Assembly: GCA_963769665.1 (NCBI GenBank)
Contig: CAVYMQ010000003.1
Location: forward strand, 372,001 to 436,000
Source: JACCTU01 sp963769665
GTDB taxonomy: Bacteria; Actinomycetota; Thermoleophilia; Gaiellales; Gaiellaceae
Direction of reading: 5' to 3'
Length of the DNA stretch: 64,000 bases
Shown: positions 8,387 to 16,854 of the stretch, one piece after another
How positions within the stretch are numbered: position 1 is the stretch's first letter
Layout: every line of letters starts with the position of its first letter
Notes under the pieces: generated by a model
Told to the model about the DNA's origin: nothing
What the model saw: only the letters and a program-made list of their open reading frames with translations
Database searches by the model: none
Translations under genes and position numbers: made by a program

Positions 8387-9276
8387 TTCGAGGACGTGCC
8401 GAGCGCCGCGTTCAGGATGCGGCGCGCGTGCGTGCCGGCCACGGTGTCCTTGATCCCGATCAGGTCGCACGCGCCGGCGAGGACGAGCTCGAACGTGCGG
8501 GGCGGATACGGCTCGATGTTGTAGCGATGCAGGCGCAGCGGATCGGTGTTCGAACCGTTGGTCCCCGACACCGACGTGAACGCGAGCTCGTACCCGGCCT
8601 GGCGCACGAGACTCAGGTGCACCGCCTTGTAGTGCGCCTCTGAGCCCTTGACGTACGCGAACGAGCGCACCTCGCGGCCGAGCCGCTCCTCGAGCCGCAG
8701 CTTCGACAGCACGATCTCGCGAGCGGCCTCGTCGACGGCGAGGTCGGCGAGCGGCCGGTGGCTGATCCCGTGCGACTCGACGCGCACGCCCGCGGCCTCG
8801 AGCTCGCGCAGCTCCCCCCAGTCGACGGTGGAGTTGAGCAGGCCCCGCGCCGCGCGCTGCTCTTCGTGCGGCAGCGGGCGACCGCCGTCGAGATAGCCGA
8901 TCGGCACGAAGATCACGGCCGGGTAGCCGTGCTTCTGCAGGACCGGCGCAGCATGCTCGAGGTTGTCTCGATAGCCGTCGTCGAACGTGATCAGCACCGG
9001 ACGGGCGGGCAGCGGAGTTCCGTCGCGGTAGTGCGCGAGCACGTCGTCGAGCGAGACGACCGTGTACCCGAGCTCGCGTAGCTGCGCGAGCTGGTCGTCG
9101 AACGCGCCGACGGGAACGCTGAGCGGGTTCTCGGGCAGGTCGTTGACCTTGTGGTACATCAGCACGCGCAGCCGCGCGTCGGCGGCGCCGTTACGCGGCG
9201 ACAACGTCGCGGTGGTCTCTCCGATCGTCCGGTAGACCCCGTTCTTCAGGAGCTGCTTCGCCCGCTCTGCGCGCAC
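8383..9276 (-). CDS. Polysaccharide deacetylase (NodB domain, CE4)
   Basis: 297 residues from GTG 9276. The NodB core is clear: LMYHKVNDLPENP, the first catalytic motif ITFDDGYRDN and the H-x3-H metal motif SHGISHRPLA; a VKGSE segment comes later. There is no signal peptide, so the enzyme probably works in the cytoplasm on a nucleotide- or lipid-linked N-acetyl sugar. It has a private TAGACT -10 box inside the end of the upstream glycosyltransferase gene and is followed by the acyltransferase, which suggests a deacetylate-then-reacylate pair. Confidence 0.85.
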   Translation of the reverse strand: MRAERAKQLLKNGVYRTIGETTATLSPRNGAADARLRVLMYHKVNDLPENPLSVPVGAFDDQLAQLRELGYTVVSLDDVLAHYRDGTPLPARPVLITFDDGYRDNLEHAAPVLQKHGYPAVIFVPIGYLDGGRPLPHEEQRAARGLLNSTVDWGELRELEAAGVRVESHGISHRPLADLAVDEAAREIVLSKLRLEERLGREVRSFAYVKGSEAHYKAVHLSLVRQAGYELAFTSVSGTNGSNTDPLRLHRYNIEPYPPRTFELVLAGACDLIGIKDTVAGTHARRILNAALGTSSK

Positions 9277-9280
9277 GGGT

Positions 9281-10390
9281 TCAGTCTAGGGAGGCGACGA
9301 GGTCGCGAACCCGCTCGGCGAACTCCTCCGGCGTCGCGAGCCAGTCCGACGCGCTGCGCGCGGCTCCCGCGGCGAGGTGTGCTGCCCAGGCGGGCTCCAG
9401 GAGCACTTCCACGACCGCGTCGGCGAGCGCCGCCGCGTCCTCGACGTCGACCAGGACGCCGTTCTCGCCGTCTCGCACCAGGTCGACGACACCGCCCGCC
9501 CTTGCGCCGATGACGGGGCGGCCGCGGCAGAACGACTCGAGGACGATGCGCGGCAGCCCCTCGGACCGCGAGGGCAACACGAGCGCAGTCGCGCGGTCGA
9601 GCTCGCTCACCAGCTCGGCCTGGTCGAGCGCCGGGTACCAGCGAGCCTGGCGCGGGAGATCGACGAGCAACTCCTCGACCACGTCGGGCTTCCCACCGCG
9701 ACCGACGAGCCGAAGCTCCGCGTCGGGCACGCGCGGGGCCGCCTCCCGCCACGCCTCGGCGAGTACGTCGATCCCCTTGTAGTCCTCGAGCACGCCGACG
9801 AACAGCAGCGCAGCGCGTGCGGGGAGCGGCGAACGCGGCTTGTCGCGGTAGAGGCCGAAGTCGACGAACGCGGGAAACTCCGCGATGGGCTCGACGCCTT
9901 CCCCGCGCACGAGGTCGGTCGTGAACTCGGAGAGCGTGCGTACCCCGTCGGCACGACGCACTCCGACTCTCGCGAGCAAGTCGACGACCGGCGCGACGAA
10001 GCGGCGCATGCTCGACCCGTAGAGCCGCGCCGAAGTGTGCCAGTCGCCGTGCAGGTCGAGAACGATCCGCGCGTGGCTACGTGCGAGATGCCGTCCGAGC
10101 AAGACCGCAGGGACGTCGTGCGCGCCGTGCACGAGCACGGCGTCCGGCTCGAAGTCGCGCAGCTCGCGCGCCACGCGCATCGGCAACGAGAGATGGAACG
10201 CCGCTCCGTCGACGAGCCGCGGCCGGACCGGCTTGACGAGACGGAACGTGTCGTCGTCGGGAAGATCAGAGTCGGCCGCGCTCGCGAGCACGCGCACCTC
10301 GGCGACGCGCTCGAGCGCCTCGAACTTCTTCCGATTCGTTTCCGACAGCGGAATGCGGTATCGGGTTCGCGCGACGAACAAGATGCGCAG
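9281..10390 (-). CDS. Glycosyltransferase family 4 (tandem paralogue 1)
   Basis: About 369 residues. GT-B: VLVHGAHDVPAVLLGRHLA and LDLHGDWHTSARLYGSSMRR in the N-terminal domain; LFVGVLEDYKGIDVL and LPSRSEGLPRIVLESFCRGRPVIG (E-x7-E) in the C-terminal domain. Closely similar along its whole length to the next gene, 10397-11512. A TTG at 10381 is the first standard start, but a CTG at 10390 gives an N-terminus (LRILFVARTRYRIPL) matching the paralogue (KPRLLLVGRRRYKLPL) and is preceded by GAGGTGAAG, so I placed the start there. Part of the Wzx operon. Confidence 0.85.
   Translation of the reverse strand: MRILFVARTRYRIPLSETNRKKFEALERVAEVRVLASAADSDLPDDDTFRLVKPVRPRLVDGAAFHLSLPMRVARELRDFEPDAVLVHGAHDVPAVLLGRHLARSHARIVLDLHGDWHTSARLYGSSMRRFVAPVVDLLARVGVRRADGVRTLSEFTTDLVRGEGVEPIAEFPAFVDFGLYRDKPRSPLPARAALLFVGVLEDYKGIDVLAEAWREAAPRVPDAELRLVGRGGKPDVVEELLVDLPRQARWYPALDQAELVSELDRATALVLPSRSEGLPRIVLESFCRGRPVIGARAGGVVDLVRDGENGVLVDVEDAAALADAVVEVLLEPAWAAHLAAGAARSASDWLATPEEFAERVRDLVASLD
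9283..9288 (-). promoter_or_regulatory. Leaderless-type -10 box within the operon
   Basis: TAGACT on the minus strand ends 6 bases before the GTG of the deacetylase at 9276 and overlaps the TGA of the upstream glycosyltransferase (9281-9283). It would let the deacetylase, acyltransferase and last two glycosyltransferases be transcribed separately from the upstream genes. Confidence 0.5.
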
Positions 10391-10396
10391 GGAACT

Positions 10397-11512
10397 TCAC
10401 CTCGCTTCGTCTCCGGTGACCAGCGCGCGTACTCGCGCTGCGTACTCCTCAGGCGTTGCAAACCACTGTTCCGATCCTGCCTTCGCGACTAACCCGAGAC
10501 CGGACGCCAGCTCCCGATTTGACAGAACCCTTACGAGCGCCCGCACCAGGCCGTCGGCGTCGTCCGAGGGAAAGAGCAGGCCGTTCTCGCCGTGCACAAC
10601 GAGATCCTCGATCCCCCCGCCCCGCGCGCCCACGACGGCCCGACCCCGGCAGAACGCCTCGACGACGACCCGGCCCATGCCTTCGCGCCTCGAGGGGAGC
10701 ACGAGGCACGTCGCGGCGTCGAGCTCGCTGGCGACCTCCTCCGGCGCGAGGCCGGACTCCCAGGTGACGTTCGGGCCGCGCTCGACGAGGATGCGCGCGA
10801 GGTCTTCGCGCGCGCCGGCGCCGATCAGCCGGAGGGATGCGCTCGGTACCTGCTCGACGACGCTCGGCCAGGCGTCCACGAGCAGGTCGACGCCCTTGTA
10901 GAGCTCCAGCGCGCCGACGAACAGCGCGACCGGGTGCTCGGGCAGCGACGTGGGCGGAACGAGGAACGGCTCCAGGTCCATGAACGCCGGGAACGTGGCC
11001 GAAGGCTCGACCCCGAGCTCGCGAACCATTCCGGTCGTGAAGTCGGAGACCGTCCGCACCTCGTCGACGTTCCGCACGGCCCAGGCCGCGATGCGGTCGG
11101 CGACCGGGTTGAGGAGGCGCCGCGTCCGCGAGCCGTACAACCGCGTCGCGGTGCGCCAGTCGCCGTGCACATCGAGAATCACCTTCGCGCGGCTGCGCGA
11201 AAAGCGTCGGGCGATCACAGCCGAGGCCGCGTCGTGCGCACCCTGGACGAGCACCGCGTCCGGGTCGAACTCGCGCAGCAGCTTGCGAATCCGGAACGGG
11301 AGCGACGCGTGGAAGAACACACCGTCGAGGAGCCGCGGACGGAGCGGGGGCACGAGCGTGAACAGACCGTCGCTGAGCGGAGATCCTGTGGCTGCACTCG
11401 CGAGCACGTGCACGTCGAGCGCGCCCGCCATCGCGTCGAACTTGAGCTGCTCGGAAGGCGGCAGCGGCAGCTTGTAGCGGCGTCGGCCGACGAGGAGGAG
11501 GCGGGGCTTCAC
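10397..11512 (-). CDS. Glycosyltransferase family 4 (tandem paralogue 2)
   Basis: 371 residues from GTG 11512, overlapping the upstream TGA (GTGA). It shares with its neighbour VLVQGAHDAASAVIARRF, LDVHGDWRTATRLYGSRTRR, LFVGALELYKGVDLL and LPSRREGMGRVVVEAFCRGRAVVG (E-x7-E). Both have the rare HGDW motif in place of the usual H-xH of GT4 N-domains. The pair looks like a duplication, probably adding two related sugars or the same sugar at two positions of the repeat. Confidence 0.85.
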   Translation of the reverse strand: MKPRLLLVGRRRYKLPLPPSEQLKFDAMAGALDVHVLASAATGSPLSDGLFTLVPPLRPRLLDGVFFHASLPFRIRKLLREFDPDAVLVQGAHDAASAVIARRFSRSRAKVILDVHGDWRTATRLYGSRTRRLLNPVADRIAAWAVRNVDEVRTVSDFTTGMVRELGVEPSATFPAFMDLEPFLVPPTSLPEHPVALFVGALELYKGVDLLVDAWPSVVEQVPSASLRLIGAGAREDLARILVERGPNVTWESGLAPEEVASELDAATCLVLPSRREGMGRVVVEAFCRGRAVVGARGGGIEDLVVHGENGLLFPSDDADGLVRALVRVLSNRELASGLGLVAKAGSEQWFATPEEYAARVRALVTGDEAR

Positions 11513-12639
11513 GCCCCCGCAGTCTCGCGCAGCAGCTCCTCCAGACGCCCGTAGATCCGCTCGGGCGAGAACCGCTCGACCGAGGGCGGCCCGGCTGCGC
11601 GGAGCCGCTCGCGGAGGTCGGCGTCGCCGAAGTAGCGCCGGATCGCCGCGGCGAGCGCCTCGGGATCCTCGGGCGGGACGAGCAGCCCGTTCTCGCCGTC
11701 GCGGACGATCTCCGTCACGCCGCCTGCCGCCGTCGCGATCACGGGCGTCCCGACGGCGAGCGCCTCGACCAGCACGTGCGGGAAGTTCTCCCACTTCGAG
11801 GGGAGCACGACTGCGTCCCCGGCGCTCAGGAGCTCGAAGACGGTCGCTCGGGGCTGCGGGCCGAGGAAGCGCGCACGCCCGTCCAGCCCGAGCTCGCCCG
11901 CCAGCGCGCGGAGCTTGTCGGCGTCTGGCCCGTCGCCCGCCAGGACGAGATCGAGCCCTTCGAGGCGCGTGAGCGCCTCGAGGGCGACGTCCACGGCCTT
12001 CTGCACGGAAAGCCGGCCCGCGAAGACGAGCGTCGGCCCGTCGAGCCCGTGGCGGCGGCGGAGCTCGTCGCGGTCCTCGAGCGTCGCCGGGCGCTCGACC
12101 GGGTTCGGCAGCACCTCGATCCGGTCCGGACCGATCCCCCAGGCGGCCGCGAGGCCGCCGAGCGACTCGCTCGGGATCAGGATCCGGGAGGTCCGCCTGA
12201 GCGCGAGGTTCCGCGCCGAGCGAAGCGCCCGCACCCGCCACCCGCCCGAGCGCTGGAACGAGTCGAGGTCGCCGCCGTACAGCCCGTAGCGGATCGAGCG
12301 CTCGTACGTGGGGTCCGACGTCAGTTTCTGGACGATCGGCGCGTGCACCAGCGCGGAGCCGAGAGCGCTCCGGCCGAGCATCCCCGTCGAGTAGACGACG
12401 TCGGCGCGACGCGCGGCGGCCGCGATCAACTGCACGGCGCGCACATGTCGCACGCCGCGGGGCAGCGAGCGCGACGCCCAGTGCACGGGGTACGCCTCGA
12501 GCGCGGGCGCGCGGTCCGCGGTCGTGACGACCTCGACCTCGTGCCCGCGCGAGAGCAGCATCTCCGCGACCTCGGGCGCATGGCTCGCAGGCCCGCCGAC
12601 GTCCGGCGGCCAGATCCCCGACAAGATCAACACCTTCAT
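11509..12639 (-). CDS. Glycosyltransferase family 4
   Basis: 376 residues from ATG 12639, overlapping the flippase stop. Classic GT4: GIWPPDVGGPASHAPEVAE glycine-rich loop at the N-terminus, VYSTGMLGRSAL, then LVFAGRLSVQKAVDVALEAL, LAGDGPDADKL, and LPSKWENFPHVLVEALAVGTPVIAT with E-x7-E, ending in the usual GGVTEIVRDGENG. Directly follows the flippase gene and is co-transcribed with the two HGDW-type transferases. Cytoplasmic repeat-unit assembly is inferred from context. Confidence 0.9.
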   Translation of the reverse strand: MKVLILSGIWPPDVGGPASHAPEVAEMLLSRGHEVEVVTTADRAPALEAYPVHWASRSLPRGVRHVRAVQLIAAAARRADVVYSTGMLGRSALGSALVHAPIVQKLTSDPTYERSIRYGLYGGDLDSFQRSGGWRVRALRSARNLALRRTSRILIPSESLGGLAAAWGIGPDRIEVLPNPVERPATLEDRDELRRRHGLDGPTLVFAGRLSVQKAVDVALEALTRLEGLDLVLAGDGPDADKLRALAGELGLDGRARFLGPQPRATVFELLSAGDAVVLPSKWENFPHVLVEALAVGTPVIATAAGGVTEIVRDGENGLLVPPEDPEALAAAIRRYFGDADLRERLRAAGPPSVERFSPERIYGRLEELLRETAGA

Positions 12640-13904
12640 ACCGCCGACACCTGCACCGGAGGATGCGCGCGGATCCGGGCGAGCAGCACCGTCCACACCA
12701 CGGCGAACACGACCGTCGAGGCGAGCACTGCGAACGCCGCGCCGGTCGCGCCCCACTCGCGGCCGAGCACGACGAGCAGCGGGACGAGCACGACCGTCTC
12801 GATCCCGTGCGCGACGACGCGGAGGTTCGGGCGGCCGATCGAGATCGGGAGCGACTTGCTCCAGCCGTAGACGAGCTGGATCGCGCCGGCGAGCAGCACG
12901 ACTCGCGCCGCGTCCACCGCGTCTCCGTAGTCCGGCAGGAGCAGGTCGAAGAGCCACGGCATCAGCAGCCAGAAGACCGGAACCACGACGACCATCAGCG
13001 CTGCGGCGCCGCGCATGTAGCGCCTGACGCCGGCGAGCACCGCCTCGGGCTTCCCGCGCTCCCACTGTCGCGTCTGATCGGTCAGCAGGATCAGCCGCAC
13101 CGGGGAGCTGAGCGAGCCAAGACCCTGCTGCGGCGCCTGCGCGGCGCGAAAGAGGCCGACCTGTTGGACGGTGCTGACCACACCGAGCAGGATCTGCGCG
13201 ATCCACGCGCGCACCGAGACGATGCCGGTGCCGAGGCTCGACTGCAGCACGAAGCGGACGATCTCCTTGCGATCCTGCGCGAGCGGCACGCGGGCGACGC
13301 GCGGAAAGCGAAGCAGCGCGACCAAACCCATCGTGCTCAGGACGGCGGTCGCGACGAGCTGCGCGACCACGAGCGCGAGGACCGTTTCCGTGACGCCGTA
13401 CTGCGCGCCGATCGCGATCGCGACGAGACGCAGCGCCATCGAGACGAAGAGGAAGAACGCGCGCACGTCGTAGCGGCCGCGCAGGAGTAGCGCCGCCGCC
13501 GCGGTGCCCTCGAACGAGTAGAGAAGCGGTAACGGCGACGCGACGAGGAGCGGCACCGTCAAGTCGACGTCATAGAGCGCATCGGTCAGCGGCGCGATCG
13601 CACAGATCAGCAGACCCGCGAGGAGCGCGCTGGCGCTCTTCAGCCCGAAGGCGAGCTCGAACAGGCGCCGGAAGCGTCCCCAGTCCTGCACCTCCACGTA
13701 GCGGAAGCCGTACTTGACGAGCGCCTCCTCGCTCGTCAGGTCGAGCAGCAGCTGGAACAGCGCCACCGTCGCGAGGACGAGGGCGAGCCGGCCGAAGTCC
13801 GTGATGCCGAGGACGTTCGCTGCGACGAGCGTCCCTGCGATCCCGAGCGCCGTGGCCCCGTAGCTCCCCAGCGCGGTCGCGAGCCGCCGGCGCAGGAGGT
13901 TCAT
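12636..13904 (-). CDS. Polysaccharide flippase, Wzx/MATE-like
   Basis: 422 residues with about a dozen hydrophobic segments, starting RRRLATALGSYGATALGIAGTLV and continuing with ITDFGRLALVLATVALFQLLLDLTSEE, the typical first two helices of the PST/MOP exporter superfamily. Family members move undecaprenyl-diphosphate-linked repeat units across the membrane. ATG 13904 is preferred over GTG 13913 because a TACCGT hexamer sits 7 bases upstream. First gene of a minus-strand operon running to 5344, divergent from the Wzy/ligase-like gene at 13939. Confidence 0.85.
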   Translation of the reverse strand: MNLLRRRLATALGSYGATALGIAGTLVAANVLGITDFGRLALVLATVALFQLLLDLTSEEALVKYGFRYVEVQDWGRFRRLFELAFGLKSASALLAGLLICAIAPLTDALYDVDLTVPLLVASPLPLLYSFEGTAAAALLLRGRYDVRAFFLFVSMALRLVAIAIGAQYGVTETVLALVVAQLVATAVLSTMGLVALLRFPRVARVPLAQDRKEIVRFVLQSSLGTGIVSVRAWIAQILLGVVSTVQQVGLFRAAQAPQQGLGSLSSPVRLILLTDQTRQWERGKPEAVLAGVRRYMRGAAALMVVVVPVFWLLMPWLFDLLLPDYGDAVDAARVVLLAGAIQLVYGWSKSLPISIGRPNLRVVAHGIETVVLVPLLVVLGREWGATGAAFAVLASTVVFAVVWTVLLARIRAHPPVQVSAV

Positions 13905-13911
13905 ACGGCCC

Positions 13912-13917
13912 ACGGTA
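13912..13917 (-). promoter_or_regulatory. Leaderless-type -10 box for the flippase operon
   Basis: TACCGT on the minus strand, 7 bases before the ATG at 13904, with no Shine-Dalgarno sequence between. No equally good hexamer is seen for the divergent gene at 13939. Confidence 0.45.
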
Positions 13918-13938
13918 CTGAAGGTTTGTGTTGGACTC

Positions 13939-15219
13939 GTGACAGTGCCGCGCCTCTACCCCGTCCTGTTCGCGCTCTGCGTGCCGCTCGTCTTCCTGCA
14001 CGCCGAGTACCAGCCGTCGCTCACGGTCTCCGTGGGTGGGAGCGACGCGACCCTCTTCCTCTCCGACCTCGCGGTGCTCGCGATCGGCGCGGTCGGAGCC
14101 GCGGCCGGCTTCCGGCTCGGCTTCGCTCCGCTCAGGGCGGGCCGCGCGATCTGGATCTCGTCGGCGGTGTTCCTGGCGTTCGTGCTCGCGGGCACGGCGG
14201 TCGGTAACGCGACCACCGACGGATACCCGCTCGCGGACAACCTGTTCACCGCGGCCAAGCTCACCGAGTACGCGCTGCTCGCGCTCGCGGCCCCGCTCGC
14301 GATCCGCGGCGTGCGGGAGCTCGTGCCGCTGCTGGTCGTCGTCACCGCGTGGAGCACCGCGGCGACGTTCGGAGCGCTCCTCCAGTTCCTCGGCGTCCTG
14401 AACGAGTTCGAGGGCCGTCGGCCCGGTCAGCGCGAGCCGTCGTTCCTCGGCATCCACGACCTCGCGGCGCTCTCCGGCGCGACGCTCGCCGTCGGCCTGC
14501 TCGCACTCGCGCTCGGGGAGCGGAAGCGGCTCGGGGTCGTCGCGGGGATCGTCGGCGGGCTCGGCGTGATCCTCTCGGGGGCGACAGCCGCCGTCGTCGG
14601 GGTCGCGGCCGCCGGTCTTGCTGCCTGGCTGCTCGGGCGCCGTCGCGCGCTCGCGATCGTCGCCGTCGTGTCCCTCGTCGCGGCCGGGACGATCGCGATC
14701 CGGGCACTGGACACCCGGCCGCTCCTCGACGCGCTCGGGATCGAGCGGCCGCAGGACGTCGCGACCGACCCGGAGGCGAGCTGGCAGCAGCGCGCAGCGC
14801 TCGCCTACATCGGCGGCCGGATCTTCCTCGACCACCCGCTCGTCGGCGTCGGCTGGCTGGCCTCCTCCGAGGCCGAACACTACGGGCCGTACCTCGACGA
14901 CGCGCGCGCCCGCTTCCCCGACCTGCCCGAGCGCGCGCTCCCGTCACCCGAGCACCGGTGGGGGGTCCAGAACGCCTACGTCCAGGCGGCGGCCGACCTC
15001 GGCGTGCTCGGGCTCCTCGCCTGGCTCGCGTTCCTCCTCGTCCCGCTCACCGTCGCCTGGCGCACGGGCGCGAGCGCGGGCGTCCCTATCCTGTGGCTGC
15101 TCGTGAGCATGGGCATCTGGATCGGACTCGGTCTCGTGGCGGGGATCCCCCTCGTCGGCCTGACGTGGCTGTCGATCGGGCTCGCCGCGGCCTCGGCGTC
15201 CTGGCGTGAGCTCAGCTAG
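13939..15219 (+). CDS. O-antigen polymerase/ligase-like membrane protein (Wzy_C)
   Basis: 426 residues from GTG 13939 with roughly eleven hydrophobic segments. The diagnostic region is the large outer loop between residues 260 and 350 (QRAALAYIGGRIFLDHPLVGVGW, then HRWGVQNAYVQAAADLGVLGLLAW), the HPLxGxG...N...xxELGxxG pattern of Wzy_C/WaaL proteins. These polymerise repeat units or ligate chains outside the membrane. First gene of a plus-strand operon of six, divergent from the flippase, so the two form a natural Wzx/Wzy pair. Confidence 0.85.
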   Translation: MTVPRLYPVLFALCVPLVFLHAEYQPSLTVSVGGSDATLFLSDLAVLAIGAVGAAAGFRLGFAPLRAGRAIWISSAVFLAFVLAGTAVGNATTDGYPLADNLFTAAKLTEYALLALAAPLAIRGVRELVPLLVVVTAWSTAATFGALLQFLGVLNEFEGRRPGQREPSFLGIHDLAALSGATLAVGLLALALGERKRLGVVAGIVGGLGVILSGATAAVVGVAAAGLAAWLLGRRRALAIVAVVSLVAAGTIAIRALDTRPLLDALGIERPQDVATDPEASWQQRAALAYIGGRIFLDHPLVGVGWLASSEAEHYGPYLDDARARFPDLPERALPSPEHRWGVQNAYVQAAADLGVLGLLAWLAFLLVPLTVAWRTGASAGVPILWLLVSMGIWIGLGLVAGIPLVGLTWLSIGLAAASASWRELS

Positions 15220-15919
15220 CCGGCCCGGCGAGGCCCGCCGGAACCCACCGCCCGGCACACCGACGTCCGCACTGCTCCGGCCGCTCTCGGACTGGATCCG
15301 CGCCGAGGCAGAGTCGTTCCACGCCGAGCGCGGGCCGTACCGCGTGCTCGACGTGGGCTGCGGCGTCAAGCCGTACTACCCGTGGTTCGAGCCGTACGTC
15401 TCCGAGTACGTCGGGCTCGACATCGGGGGCAACCCGAACGCCGAGCTCGAGGGAACGATCGAGTCGATCCCTGCCGAGGACGCGAGCTTCGATCTCGTGC
15501 TCTGCACGCAGGTGCTCGAGCACTGCGACGACCCTGCGCAGGGCGTCCGAGAGTTGCGCCGCGTCACGAAGCCGGGAGGGAAGGTGCTCGCGTCGACGCA
15601 CGGCGTGATGGTCTACCACCCGGCCCCGCACGACCTGTGGCGCTGGACGCACGAGGGGCTCGAACGCCTCTTCCTTACGAACGGCACATGGACGAGCATT
15701 AGCGTTGTGCCCGCTGCCGGAACGACCTCGACCCTCGCGCTCTTGCTCTCGATCTACGTCGACCTCGCCTCTCGCCGCGCGCACGTCGCGCCGCTCGGCC
15801 GACTCGTGATTCGCGCGCTCCAGGCAATCGGGCGCGGGGTCGACGGGCGCGCCGGGGTCCTGCGCGAGCCGGGCCCGGGGACACTCCACGCGAACTACCA
15901 CGTGACGGCGGTCGTATGA
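15206..15919 (+). CDS. Class I SAM-dependent methyltransferase
   Basis: 237 residues from GTG 15206, overlapping the Wzy-like gene by 14 bases. Motif I is RVLDVGCGVKPYYPWF, followed by VGLDIGGNPNAEL, FDLVLCTQVLEHCDDP and VTKPGGKVLASTHG. The VGCGxKPY form of motif I and the HDLWRWTHEGLERL segment are typical of Methyltransf_11 proteins in exopolysaccharide clusters. The C-terminal 70 residues include a hydrophobic stretch (TSTLALLLSIYVDLA), so it may associate with the membrane. Acceptor unknown. Confidence 0.8.
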   Translation: MSSASRPGEARRNPPPGTPTSALLRPLSDWIRAEAESFHAERGPYRVLDVGCGVKPYYPWFEPYVSEYVGLDIGGNPNAELEGTIESIPAEDASFDLVLCTQVLEHCDDPAQGVRELRRVTKPGGKVLASTHGVMVYHPAPHDLWRWTHEGLERLFLTNGTWTSISVVPAAGTTSTLALLLSIYVDLASRRAHVAPLGRLVIRALQAIGRGVDGRAGVLREPGPGTLHANYHVTAVV

Positions 15920-16854
15920 GCAGGCGCGTCCTCGTCACCGGCGGCGGCGGCTTCATCGGCTCGAACCTCGCGCGCCGGTTGCTCGAGCAGGGCGACGGCG
16001 TGCGCGTGCTCGACAACTTCTCGACCGGCAATCGGCGCAACCTCGCCGACGTCGTCGAGGAGCTCGAGGTCGTCGAAGGCGAGTTGCGCAGCTACGAGCG
16101 CGTGCACAACGCGATGCGCGGTGTCGAGGTCGTCTTCCACCAGGGCGCGCTTCCGTCGGTGCCGCGCTCGGTGCAGGACCCGCTGACCACGGGCGCTGTG
16201 AACGTCGAGGGCACGCTCAACGTCCTGCTCGCCGCACGCGACGAGGGCGTGCGGCGCGTGATCATCGCGTCGTCGTCGTCCGTGTACGGCAACACGGGAA
16301 CGCTGCCTCGATTCGAGACGCAGTTCCCGGACCCGCTCTCGCCGTACGCCGTCTCGAAGCTCGCGGCGGAACGCTACGCCGTGTCGTTCGCGCGCGTGTA
16401 CGGGCTCGAGACGGTCACGCTTCGCTACTTCAACGTCTTCGGCCCGCGCCAGGACCCGACCTCGCAGTACGCGGCCGTCGTCCCACGCTTCATCGCCGCG
16501 GTGGACGCAGGCGAGCCCGTTTCGATCTACGGCGACGGCGAGCAGTCCCGCGACTTCACGTATGTCGACAACGTCGTCGATGCGAACGTCCGGGCAGCAG
16601 AAGCGCCCGAAGCCTCGGGGCACGTGATGAACGTCGCCACCGGCGAGCCGCGGAGCGTCAACGCGCTCGCCGACGCGATCGGCGAGGTGCTCGGCAAGCC
16701 CGTCGAGAAGGAGTACCTCCCGCCGCGAACGGGCGACGTCCGCGACTCGTGGGCCGACGTCGCGGAGGCGCGCCGCCTGCTCGGCTGGGAGCCGTCCGTC
16801 GGGCTCGAGGACGGGCTGCGCCTGACCGCCGACGCGTTCCTCGCGCGTGCCTGA
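15916..16854 (+). CDS. NDP-sugar epimerase (extended SDR, GalE/WbpP-like)
   Basis: 312 residues, ATGA overlap with the methyltransferase. NAD-binding GGGGFIGSNLARRL, then LDNFSTGNRRNL, the SSSSVYG serine motif and the catalytic YAVSK tyrosine-lysine pair, followed by RYFNVFGPRQDP and YVDNVVDANV. This is the UDP-glucose or UDP-GlcNAc 4-epimerase subfamily; the YFNVFGPRQDP form is common in WbpP-like enzymes acting on N-acetylated substrates, but the substrate cannot be fixed from sequence alone. It would supply Gal, GalNAc or a uronic-acid epimer to the transferases around it. Confidence 0.85.
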   Translation: MSRRVLVTGGGGFIGSNLARRLLEQGDGVRVLDNFSTGNRRNLADVVEELEVVEGELRSYERVHNAMRGVEVVFHQGALPSVPRSVQDPLTTGAVNVEGTLNVLLAARDEGVRRVIIASSSSVYGNTGTLPRFETQFPDPLSPYAVSKLAAERYAVSFARVYGLETVTLRYFNVFGPRQDPTSQYAAVVPRFIAAVDAGEPVSIYGDGEQSRDFTYVDNVVDANVRAAEAPEASGHVMNVATGEPRSVNALADAIGEVLGKPVEKEYLPPRTGDVRDSWADVAEARRLLGWEPSVGLEDGLRLTADAFLARA

